DNA from: Dyadobacter koreensis
GTDB taxonomy: Bacteria; Bacteroidota; Bacteroidia; Cytophagales; Spirosomataceae
DNA: 64,000 nucleotides
Direction: 5' to 3'
Assembly (NCBI RefSeq): GCF_900108855.1
Contig: NZ_FNXY01000002.1
Span: 920,967 to 984,966 of the forward strand
The notes beneath the pieces were generated by a model. The model was not told the DNA's origin and did not search any database. It worked only from the letters and a program-made list of their open reading frames with translations. Positions within the stretch are counted from its first letter, which is position 1, and the number at the start of each line of letters is the position of its first letter. The translations under genes and the position numbers were made by a program. Below, in pieces: positions 8,789 to 17,133 of this stretch.

Positions 8789-10636
8789 ATGACTATGAAA
8801 AAAATGAACTCCAAAATATTAATTGTTTCCGTTCTTTCAGGACTAATGCTGTTCGCCAGTGCCTGCGTTAAAGACCTGCTCGAACAGGAACCGACAACGG
8901 AACTCGCGGCCAACGTGTTCTGGAAAACAGAAGCAGATGCCACTTTTGCCTTACAAGGCGCTTACTCTTCAATCAGACCTCTTTTTGATCGTGATTATTA
9001 TCTGGATGGGCATGGTGAATATTTCCGGACAAGAGGCACGAGCGCCACAAGTGGGAATTTAAGGCTTGGCGATGCTTATCATAACGGAAACTATAATCCG
9101 AGTGGATATGCCGGAAGCTTTGATAAAATGTACCGCTATCTGTACGGTGGTGTCAACCGTGCGAATTATGTAATCGAAAATGTGAACAAAATGATGGCTA
9201 CAGCAAAACCGGAAGCTATACCTAATCTGCAATTGATTCTGGGTGAGGCTAGGCTTCTGCGTGGTATCGTATATTTCAGGCTGATCTCCATGTGGGGCGA
9301 CGTTCCTTATATCAATAAAGTGATCTATGATAATTCGGAAGTTTCCGGTTTGAGCCGTGCACCGATTGCGCAGGTGAAGGATTCAATTATGGCTGACTTT
9401 ACTTATGCTTTTGATAAATTACCAGCAAAAGCCTCAGCAACGGGCCGCGCAGGAAAGCCGGCAGCTCTTGCTTTTCGTGGAAAACTACAATTATACTGGG
9501 CATGCTGGAACAAGTTCGGATGGCCGGAACTCGACACTTTTAAACCGGATGCAAATGCCGCAGAGGTTGCTTACAACGGTGCTGCTGCCGATTTTAATAA
9601 GGTGATCAACGATTATGGACTGACGCTTTTCCGAGGTGGAGAACCAGGTGAGATCGATTCTCTGGGCAAGGCAGAAAAACTTCCAAATTATTATTATCTC
9701 TTCACGCCACTCGCAAACAATGATCCCGAAATTATCATGGGTTTTACACATGGCGGAACGGGAACAGCCCAAGGCGAAGAATTGATGAGAGATGTCGCTG
9801 GCCGTTCACATGAAGGTTCGCAATGCTGGGTTTCTCCAAGATATGAGATTGCAGACCGCTATCAATCGACTATCACGGGCGATTTTGCTCCAAAATTGGT
9901 TCCAATGAATCCTGCAACTGCTGGTGCCAGAACAGCTCCGAATTCTGCTGTCAACCCTGCATCTTACAGAAACCGTGATTATCGGATGAAATCTTCAATT
10001 ATGTGGGATTATGAGGTGAGTGTCGGAATGATTTCCCTGAAATCGACCGGATGGTGCCCGTTTATTTATAAAACCTGGAACCAGCCTGTTAATATAAATG
10101 GAGTGAATTATACGACCTATAATACGGATGGAAGTAACTCAGGTTATGTGTTAAGAAAATTTCTCCGGAATTATGCCGGTCAGGGCAGAAGCGATGGTGA
10201 CTATAATTATCCGATCATGCGTCTGGCAGATGTATATTTGATGTATGCGGAAGCGACTAACGCCGTGAAAGGACCACAGGCAGACGCAATCGCGCTAGTG
10301 GATAAAGTACGCCGCCGAGGAAATCTTCCTCCATTAAAGGCGGACAAAATTGCAAGCAGTGCAGCGTTCTTTTCTGCCATTGAACAGGAACGGATCGTAG
10401 AACTTTATGGAGAAGGGCAACGTGGATTCGATATCCGCAGATGGAGAGCGATGGAGAGAATCTGGGGCGCGCCGTTAACCGAAGGTGTCTGGCGAATCGA
10501 TACGCACGGGGCAAACATTGACCGGTATTTTCAAAATGTTTCGGAACGGGTCTATCAGCAGAATTACATTTTCCGAATTCCGCCCGGTGAACGCGATCGC
10601 AACCCGAACCTTACACAAAATACGCCTTGGTTATAG
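8789..10636 (+). CDS. SusD/RagB family outer membrane glycan-binding lipoprotein
   Basis: 615 residues. The lipobox is LFASAC, with the acylated cysteine near residue 26. The mature N-terminus has SusD features (EQEPTTELAANVFWKTEADATFALQGAYSSI) and TPR-like helices include GEARLLRGIVYFRLISMWGDVPYI. The C-terminal half has LADVYLMYAEA and ALVDKVRRRGNLP, then ERIVELYGEGQRGFDIRRWR. It forms the lid of the SusC channel and captures polysaccharide at the cell surface. It starts 7 bases after the SusC stop, so they are co-translated. It is longer than many SusD proteins because of an inserted loop region at about residues 270-420. Confidence 0.95.
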   Translation: MTMKKMNSKILIVSVLSGLMLFASACVKDLLEQEPTTELAANVFWKTEADATFALQGAYSSIRPLFDRDYYLDGHGEYFRTRGTSATSGNLRLGDAYHNGNYNPSGYAGSFDKMYRYLYGGVNRANYVIENVNKMMATAKPEAIPNLQLILGEARLLRGIVYFRLISMWGDVPYINKVIYDNSEVSGLSRAPIAQVKDSIMADFTYAFDKLPAKASATGRAGKPAALAFRGKLQLYWACWNKFGWPELDTFKPDANAAEVAYNGAAADFNKVINDYGLTLFRGGEPGEIDSLGKAEKLPNYYYLFTPLANNDPEIIMGFTHGGTGTAQGEELMRDVAGRSHEGSQCWVSPRYEIADRYQSTITGDFAPKLVPMNPATAGARTAPNSAVNPASYRNRDYRMKSSIMWDYEVSVGMISLKSTGWCPFIYKTWNQPVNINGVNYTTYNTDGSNSGYVLRKFLRNYAGQGRSDGDYNYPIMRLADVYLMYAEATNAVKGPQADAIALVDKVRRRGNLPPLKADKIASSAAFFSAIEQERIVELYGEGQRGFDIRRWRAMERIWGAPLTEGVWRIDTHGANIDRYFQNVSERVYQQNYIFRIPPGERDRNPNLTQNTPWL

Positions 10637-10678
10637 TTTCAAACTCTGGCATTTCAACCATACTAAACAGCAGAAAAG

Positions 10679-11086
10679 ATGTTAAAAAATATAAGATTTA
10701 TCGGAGCGGTAATTTTGACAAGCATGGCTTTGTTTGCCTGTAAAGAAGATTTTCCAGTGGACGAAGATGGTCTGCTGATCACTTCCCGGACACAATGTTA
10801 TGTCAGTAATTTTGAATTGCTTGGTTCTGATTTTCAAACTGTGAGAACAAAAAATGCAGTGATCGACACGACCGCGCTTACTGTCAATGTTGAGGTGTTT
10901 TATGGTACCGACCTTAAAAATATCTATCCCCAGTTCTCGCTGGTAACGGACGCGAAGCTTGAACCGAAAATCACTGGAAAAGTGGATTTTTCTGATTTAG
11001 CGAATCCTAAAAAGTACACGGTTATTTCCGGGAACCGGCAAGTGAAGAAAACCTATACGGTAACGGTCACGGTTCAAAAACCTTAA
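10679..11086 (+). CDS. Small surface lipoprotein, likely DUF5018-like Ig-fold
   Basis: 135 residues with a lipoprotein signal ending at LFAC (cysteine near 21) followed by KEDF. The body is predicted beta: paired strands around SNFELLGSDFQTV, TALTVNVEVFYGTDLKNIYPQFSLV and YTVTVTVQKP. This pattern (spontaneous versus imposed 'linear in..., to infinity' repeats) resembles the DUF5018 Ig-like domains found beside SusD. It lies 42 bases after susD and before another lipoprotein, so it is probably a surface glycan-binding accessory of this locus. The fold name is tentative; the lipoprotein call is firm. Confidence 0.7.
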   Translation: MLKNIRFIGAVILTSMALFACKEDFPVDEDGLLITSRTQCYVSNFELLGSDFQTVRTKNAVIDTTALTVNVEVFYGTDLKNIYPQFSLVTDAKLEPKITGKVDFSDLANPKKYTVISGNRQVKKTYTVTVTVQKP

Positions 11087-11107
11087 TCTTTTAATTTTCA
11101 GAAGATC

Positions 11108-12097
11108 ATGAAATATAGATATTTATCCTATTTGGCAGCGGTGCTGTCCATCATACTTTCGCTGACTGCTTGTAATGAAGATGACGACGGGTTGACCATT
11201 GCGCCTAAAAATGAACTGCAAAATGATGTTATAAAAAGAACACTTGGGCCAAATCTTGTGGGTTTAAACATCGAATTTGCTTACGCGATGGCAATTCCGA
11301 AATCATTAGGAAAGTTGGTTTCTGCGCAGGTGGAAGCTTCCATCGGAGGCGCGGAAAGTACTTATCTTGACAATAAATCCTATTATACAAACGGGAGCGG
11401 CCAGGATATCGGAATTCAGGTGGGGAGTGTTTCCGTCAATGAGGGCGCTAAAACAACGGTAACTTTTACCAAGGATACGACCGCTGCTACGCTTCGCTAT
11501 TTTTACCGTATTCCAACAGCTGCACGCGGAAAAGAAGTCACATTTAAATTTTCAGCAAATGCAAGCAACGGGCAAACGGTAACATATGCGATGGGACCAT
11601 ATAAAATCGCAGAAATGGATATGGTGCTGGATCTGGATGTAAAAGATAGTACAGCTGCTTATATTTCTATTGCCGACATGGCAGTTTACAGTCCGGCGGA
11701 AGCAGCTACAAAAGCGGATAAAATTGATCTCGTATATCTTTACCGCTCCATTCCTAATATTACCTTCAATCATGCGCTGGTAGCACCTTCCAACAAGGAT
11801 TATTTGCCTGGTGTAAAGTTGCCAGCGGGTGTAAGTCGTACGGCCAAAATCAACAAAGTCTGGGCTTTACGTGATTTTCACTTGGCTCGTCTTCAGTTTG
11901 GTGTCTATATTGATGATCTTGATTTTCAGCAACTTGATATTACCAATTCGCCTGATTATGCAATTAATATGCGTGCAGAAGCTGGTGCCTGGGTCGAGAC
12001 TGCTGATGGAAAATACAGAGCTTACATTTATATGAATTCTGTAAATAACGGGACCAAAAGTGCAAAGATCAGTATGAAGCGATATACGCTAAAATAA
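11108..12097 (+). CDS. Lipoprotein, DUF4466-like, putative glycan-binding accessory
   Basis: 329 residues with a lipobox at SLTAC (cysteine near 22), then an acidic linker NEDDDG that is common in surface-exposed Bacteroidota lipoproteins. The remainder is beta-rich, with GLNIEFAYAMAIP near residue 55 and a C-terminal half containing DMAVYSPAEAATKADKIDLVYLY. The overall plan fits the DUF4466 group that accompanies SusC/D pairs, but I am working from memory of that family. It is the last gene before a terminator, so it closes the SusC operon. Probable role: binding of the same polysaccharide at the cell surface. Confidence 0.65.
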   Translation: MKYRYLSYLAAVLSIILSLTACNEDDDGLTIAPKNELQNDVIKRTLGPNLVGLNIEFAYAMAIPKSLGKLVSAQVEASIGGAESTYLDNKSYYTNGSGQDIGIQVGSVSVNEGAKTTVTFTKDTTAATLRYFYRIPTAARGKEVTFKFSANASNGQTVTYAMGPYKIAEMDMVLDLDVKDSTAAYISIADMAVYSPAEAATKADKIDLVYLYRSIPNITFNHALVAPSNKDYLPGVKLPAGVSRTAKINKVWALRDFHLARLQFGVYIDDLDFQQLDITNSPDYAINMRAEAGAWVETADGKYRAYIYMNSVNNGTKSAKISMKRYTLK

Positions 12098-12102
12098 AAC
12101 AT

Positions 12103-12150
12103 CCTGTCATTCGCCTAGCTTGATTTAGGCCGGAGAATGACGGGATTTTT
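12103..12150 (+). terminator. Terminator after SusC operon
   Basis: CCTGTCATTC pairs with GAATGACGGG (one G-T pair) across a loop of about 28 bases that contains a GCC/GGC pair, followed by ATTTTT. It sits between the DUF4466-like lipoprotein and the heparinase-family gene. Confidence 0.65.
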
Positions 12151-12178
12151 GATTTAACTATCACCAAATTCCTGGACC

Positions 12179-14062
12179 ATGAAAAAATTTCTGATCGTTA
12201 TTTTTCTTTTCTTTCATTTGGGTGCGTCTGCACAAGATGATAAACAAGCACCGCTGAGTAACATTCTTAAATCGCTGGAAAGAGGACATCCCCGACTTTT
12301 ACTGGTGAAAGGAGAGGAAAAGTCGATTTTACAACAGATCGGAAAACATAAAGAATGGAATGCCATACATCAGGGAATCTTGGCTGAATGTGATAAAATT
12401 ATTGAACTCCCGCCTGTTGAAAGGATCAAGATCGGACGGCGCCTGCTGGATAAATCACGTGAATGTCTGCGGCGTGTTTTTCAGCTTTCTTATGCTTACA
12501 GAACTACGGGAAATGAAAAATATCTGAAACGTGCGGAAAAGGAGCTGATCGCGGTATCTAACTTTGAAGACTGGAATCCGACCCATTTTCTGGATGTGGC
12601 AGAAATGACCATGGCCGTTGCGATCGGCTATGACTGGCTTTTTGATAAATTATCAGAAGAAAACCGGAAAATCATCCGTGAGGCCATTATAACAAAAGGA
12701 ATAAATCCATCTTTCGATAATAAGTATAATTCTTTTGTCAAAGCAGAAAATAACTGGAACCAGGTATGTAATGCAGGAATGACATTTGGTGCCCTGGCGA
12801 TTGCTGAAAATGAACCTGGACTAGCAGAGCAAGTTATCAACAGGGCAGTAGCATCCATTCCAAAATCCATGTCAATATCTTACAAGCCTGATGGTGCTTA
12901 CCCGGAAGGATTTAGCTACTGGGAATATGGTACAAGCTTTAATGTGTTGTTTATAAGTTCATTAGAAAAATCTCTCAATACTGATTTCGGATTAAATAGA
13001 TTTCCCGGATTTTTGAAAACAGCCGGGTTCCTTGAAAATTTAATCGGCCCGACAGGAATGGCCCATAACTGGGGAGATAGCGGTTTACGGGATGGGTTAA
13101 GTCCTGCCATGTTTTGGTTTGCCGATAAAACCAAAGATCCGTCTTTACTATATAATTAGAAAAAATTGCTTAAAAAACCTGGTAATAGCTATGTGAGAAA
13201 TAGAATTATTCCGGCTTTGCTGATTTGGGGTGCACAAACAGATCTTGGGTCAGTCAAGGAGCCAAAAGAGAAAGTCTGGGTGGGGCAGGGTGAAAATCCG
13301 GTGGGGTTGATGCGAACTTCCTGGTCGGATACCAATGCGATTTTTGTCGGATTTAAAGCGGGTTCTCCTTCTGTAAATCATGCGCATATGGATGTCGGAT
13401 CTTTTGTTTTGGATGCCAATGGAGAACGTTGGGCAATGGATTTTGGCATGCAGGACTATAATTCCCTGGAAACAAAAGGTGTCGATCTCTGGAACCGCGC
13501 GCAAAATTCGCAGCGCTGGGAAGTTTTCAGGTTGAATAATCTTGCGCATAATACGTTGACTTTTAACGGGCAACTGCAAAAGGTAAAGGGTTATGCGAAA
13601 ATCGACGCCTGGTCGGCGAAGCCTGGTCAGCCAGCTGTTATTTCTGATCTTTCCAAAATTTATGAAGGCCAGGTTGCATCGGCAAAACGGGGAATATCTA
13701 TTAAAAATCAATCTTACGTTGTTGTTCGGGATGAAATTAAAACATCGGAAAAACCAGTTACCGTACGGTGGAACTTACTAACGCCTGCGTCGGTGAGAAT
13801 ACTGGATAACCAGACGGTAGAGCTGACCCAGCACGGGAAAAAGATGTATTTAATCTTTGATACAAAAGAGAAAATTGAGATAAAAACCTGGCCGACAGCG
13901 CCAACGCACGATTACGATGCGCCAAATCCGGATACGCAGTTTATCGGGTTTGAAACCACACTTTCTGAAAATTCGCAACATTCTTTCAATGCTTTTTTCA
14001 CGACGTCTGAAAAGATGCCGGCAGCTTCTGCTTTATCGACCTGGTCGGTGGAAAGTAAGTGA
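12179..14062 (+). pseudogene. Heparinase II/III-family polysaccharide lyase interrupted by an in-frame TAG
   Basis: Two open segments, 12179-13156 (326 codons) and 13160-14062 (300 codons), are in the same frame and separated only by TAG at 13157-13159. Together they make one normal-length secreted lyase of about 627 residues. The N-terminus is a Sec signal (MKKFLIVIFLFFHLGASAQ). The first half is the alpha-barrel part (AENNWNQVCNAGMTFGALAI, SYKPDGAYPEGFSYWEYGT). The second half has the heparinase II/III hallmark SVNHAHMDVGSFVLDANGER and a C-terminal beta-sandwich. Either a nonsense mutation, a sequencing error, or suppression explains the stop; a single base change to CAG, AAG or GAG restores the frame. 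The TTG at 13166 could start the second half but would lack a signal peptide. Substrate unknown, probably a uronic-acid polysaccharide. Confidence 0.85.
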
Positions 14063-14110
14063 ATTGATAATTGATCTGATTTAACGCAGCGATTTCCTAA
14101 CTCCAAGTCC

Positions 14111-16306
14111 ATGAAAAAATTCCTGATTATTTTTTTGTTTATCGGTTTCCAAAGCTTTTCTCAAAACAACCCCGTTTCTGAGCCGCACAGATCGATTCCC
14201 GTAGAAGCTGGAAAAGTTGCGAATGATCCTGACCTTGAAGTAATAAGGAAACGCGTAGTGGCAGATCTGCTGAAACCGTCAATAAAAATAGATGAAATAG
14301 GCGAATTGTTAAAAGCGGAAAGAGCAGACGGAACCTGGCCGGAAATTAATTATCAGGATGTGTCAAGAACCGGCTTTGAACATAGCGAACATCTGCGGAA
14401 TATGTTGGAACTAGCAAGGGCATACAAAAAATCCGGCTCGCCTTTTTTTGATAAAGCAGATGTAAAAAATGCTTTTTCAAAAGCGCTGGATTTTTGGATC
14501 ACCCACGATTTTATTTGTGATAACTGGTGGTGGAATGAGATGGGCACTCCCCATTTAATGATCAATATTCTGCTGGTTATGGACGATGACCTTACCGAAA
14601 AACAAAAAGTGGAAGGCATACGAATTGCAGGACGGGCTAATCTGGAAGCATCGGGTGCAAGGCCGGGCGGTGACCTGATTCAGATTGCGGGGATGCGAGG
14701 AAAGCAAGCACTGTTTCAAAGAAATGCAGAAATACTGGCGGAAGTTATTCAAGTAATGGCTTCCGAAATTAAAGTTTCTACGGGACGTGGGATGAAACCG
14801 GATCTGAGTTTTCATCATCGTACGGATAACGTCATTTCAACGCTGGCTTACGGTACGGGTTATGCAAGTTCATTCGCCTACTGGGCAGTCAAGATCGAAG
14901 GGACGAAATATAAATTGCCTGACTCAGCGATGAACTTGCTGATCGATTACTATCTGGATGGAATTTGTCAGTCATTGATTTATGGGAAATACCCTGATCC
15001 CGGTGCCGAAAACCGGGGGATTAGCAGGAAGGCTGCTTTGAATTCAGTCGGTCCGGAATTGCCTGAAGATCTTTTGAAGGCATCTTTGTACCGTAAAAAG
15101 GAGCTGGAATATATCGTCGCAATACGAAAAGGGGAAGTGAAACCGAACTTAACAAAGGACTATTATTTCTGGCATTCTCATTATTACACACATCAGCGAC
15201 CGGATTATTATGTATCAGTTCGTATGCATTCCAGCCGTGCCAACAATATGGAGCAACCGCATAATGAAGAAGGATTGAAAAATCACCATTATGGCGACGG
15301 GAGTAATTTTATTTCCAGAACGGGAAAAGAATATTATCAGATTTTTCCTGTTTGGGACTGGCAGAAAATTCCGGGAACCACCATTTTGCAAAAACCTGAT
15401 GTTGCCGGCTTCAAAGAAGTTGCGAAAAAAGGCCTTACCGATTTTTCGGGTGGTGTCACGGATGGCCGTTATGGAATTGCAGCATTTGATTTTGCCAGCG
15501 TGCACGATCCATTGAAAGCACGAAAAGCATGGTTCTTTTTTGATAAAGAAATTGTCAGTTTGGGAGCTGGAATAAACGCTGATTCAGATCTGCATGTTGC
15601 CACTACGCTAAATCAATGTTTATTAAATGGACCGGTCACTGTTAATGCTGCGGGAAGAACGGAAGAACTTAAAAAAGGAGCACGTCAGTTAAATGGGGTA
15701 AACTGGATTTTTCATGATAGTGTCGCATATATTTTTCCCAAACCGACTCCGATCAATATTTCCAATACTTCGGCGAGTGGAAATTGGCGGCAAATAAATC
15801 ATCAGGCCTGGGCAACGGATGAGGAAGTGAAACTGGATGTTTTTACTGTCTGGATGGATCACGGGAAAAGACCGCAAAATGCTTCATACGTTTATATTGT
15901 AATTCCCGGTACCAATTCGGAACAGCTTGAAAGATATAGTAAAAAACAAGCTGTTAAAATCCTTTCTAATACTGCCGACCTCCAAGCAGTTTTGAATCAG
16001 GATTTAAGCCAGGCACAAATTGTGTTTTACAAATCCGGGCAATTAAAACTTACCGAAAAAGTTACTTTGAAAGCATTACATCCGTGCCTTGTACTGGTAA
16101 GTATGGCAGGTAATAAGGTGGCGCAGATCGTCGTATCTGATCCTACTGAAAAATTAAAATCCATTGAACTGGAAGTGACGGGAAATCTTGGCAAAAACGG
16201 TAATCAGTGGAATTCTGTTTACGACAAATCTAAAAATATAACATTAATTTCTTTCGATTTACCAACCGAGGGTTTGGCCGGAAAAAGTGTCGTTGCCCAC
16301 TTTTAA
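14111..16306 (+). CDS. Polysaccharide lyase family 8-type enzyme
   Basis: 731 residues with a Sec signal (MKKFLIIFLFIGFQSFSQ). The N-terminal alpha/alpha toroid contains DNWWWNEMGTPHLMINILLV. Candidate catalytic residues in PL8 order are His and Tyr in SFHHRTDNVISTLAYGTGY and Arg in GAENRGISRK. NMEQPHNEEGLKNHHYGDGS then supplies the family Glu. The super-sandwich and C-terminal beta domain follow (FFDKEIVSLGAGINADSD). PL8 enzymes cleave hyaluronan, chondroitin, xanthan or related uronate polymers by beta-elimination; the exact substrate cannot be read here. It lies 48 bases after the interrupted heparinase-family gene and is probably cotranscribed with it. Confidence 0.92.
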   Translation: MKKFLIIFLFIGFQSFSQNNPVSEPHRSIPVEAGKVANDPDLEVIRKRVVADLLKPSIKIDEIGELLKAERADGTWPEINYQDVSRTGFEHSEHLRNMLELARAYKKSGSPFFDKADVKNAFSKALDFWITHDFICDNWWWNEMGTPHLMINILLVMDDDLTEKQKVEGIRIAGRANLEASGARPGGDLIQIAGMRGKQALFQRNAEILAEVIQVMASEIKVSTGRGMKPDLSFHHRTDNVISTLAYGTGYASSFAYWAVKIEGTKYKLPDSAMNLLIDYYLDGICQSLIYGKYPDPGAENRGISRKAALNSVGPELPEDLLKASLYRKKELEYIVAIRKGEVKPNLTKDYYFWHSHYYTHQRPDYYVSVRMHSSRANNMEQPHNEEGLKNHHYGDGSNFISRTGKEYYQIFPVWDWQKIPGTTILQKPDVAGFKEVAKKGLTDFSGGVTDGRYGIAAFDFASVHDPLKARKAWFFFDKEIVSLGAGINADSDLHVATTLNQCLLNGPVTVNAAGRTEELKKGARQLNGVNWIFHDSVAYIFPKPTPINISNTSASGNWRQINHQAWATDEEVKLDVFTVWMDHGKRPQNASYVYIVIPGTNSEQLERYSKKQAVKILSNTADLQAVLNQDLSQAQIVFYKSGQLKLTEKVTLKALHPCLVLVSMAGNKVAQIVVSDPTEKLKSIELEVTGNLGKNGNQWNSVYDKSKNITLISFDLPTEGLAGKSVVAHF

Positions 16307-16634
16307 TTAGAAAATAATTAGCGATTACGGTCAGATGATTTTCGCGCGATAATTTTTGACATTTAAATCCGTATTTTCTTAGCACTTGGCGAATGTGCAG
16401 TACAGGTATTTACATTAACTTTCATTCATTGTTTTAATGAACTGACAGGTAAGGATTTATAGTGCTTTAAGGAAGTGTTCAATGTACAGAATTAAGTAAA
16501 TTTAAGATTATTTAATTTTAGTTAATATTAATATAATACAATTAGTTATCAAGGAATTCGAATAGACGACAGACTAAATTAGTAACTATTTAGTCGAAAT
16601 TTACAATTAAATATTTAAGAATCCCTATTCCGGC

Positions 16635-16652
16635 AACGTTCCCGAGAACGTT
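16635..16652. promoter_or_regulatory. Operator-like palindrome AACGTTCCCGAGAACGTT
   Basis: A perfect 7-bp inverted repeat (AACGTTC/GAACGTT) with a 4-base spacer, centred on CG. The right side continues as TTTGCGT, so the half-site resembles the ACGTTTGCGT half of LacI/PurR-type operators. It lies about 480 bases upstream of susC. Regulator not in the window. Confidence 0.45.
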
Positions 16653-16771
16653 TGCGTAAATAAATTTGCCTGTTTCTTTTCAATTGTCTTTCCATTTATC
16701 TAATCTCAACTTAATAATTTGATTTTGTACTTTACGTGCAAAAAATAGTCTTATTGTTTTTATTCAAGATT

Positions 16772-16788
16772 ATGCAATCGGTTGAAAT
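16772..16788 (+). promoter_or_regulatory. Shared operator-like word, copy 1 (ATGCAATCGGTTGAAAT)
   Basis: This 17-base word recurs exactly at 22236-22252, upstream of the next SusC. It contains CAA-TCGG-TTG, a short inverted repeat around a central CG, as in LacI-family operators. Here it is 345 bases before the SusC start. Confidence 0.6.
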
Positions 16789-17133
16789 GAATTTTTGTCA
16801 GAAATAATATAATTGAAATAATAGAATTTTTTCGAACATGAAAGTTACTTTTCCGATTCTAATGCAATTGAAGTTCGTAAAAAAGGAATAATACCGTAAA
16901 CCCTTAGAAAGGCTTTCAAAAAAATACTTCATCGCAGCATTAATAACCAATTCTTATTTGCCCCCAATGAAAAAATAGATTCTGGCAGGCAGAATTAAAA
17001 ACTATGTAACTATCAAATTACTTTATGAATATTTATAGAAAAAATTTCATCATTTAAATAAGGGTATCGCGTTATATAGTCGTCAGCATCATTGAGTTTC
17101 AGAATATCTTAAAATCTAACATAACCAGTTTAT

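Larger units (their letters stand above)
16307..17133. other. Long AT-rich regulatory region before second SusC
   Basis: 827 bases with no supportable gene, markedly more AT-rich than the flanking genes. It holds an 8-bp inverted repeat, GACTAAAT/ATTTAGTC, at 16572-16595. It also holds an 18-bp central-CpG palindrome at 16635-16652 and the 17-base word shared with the next SusC at 16772-16788. The SusC leader would be about 300 bases or more if transcription starts near the shared word. I see no clear terminator for the preceding lyase gene. Confidence 0.6.

Noticed and set aside
13166..14062. The second heparinase segment as an independent gene starting at TTG
   Set aside because: It is in the same frame as the first segment directly after one TAG, lacks a signal peptide, and supplies the missing half of a normal-length lyase.
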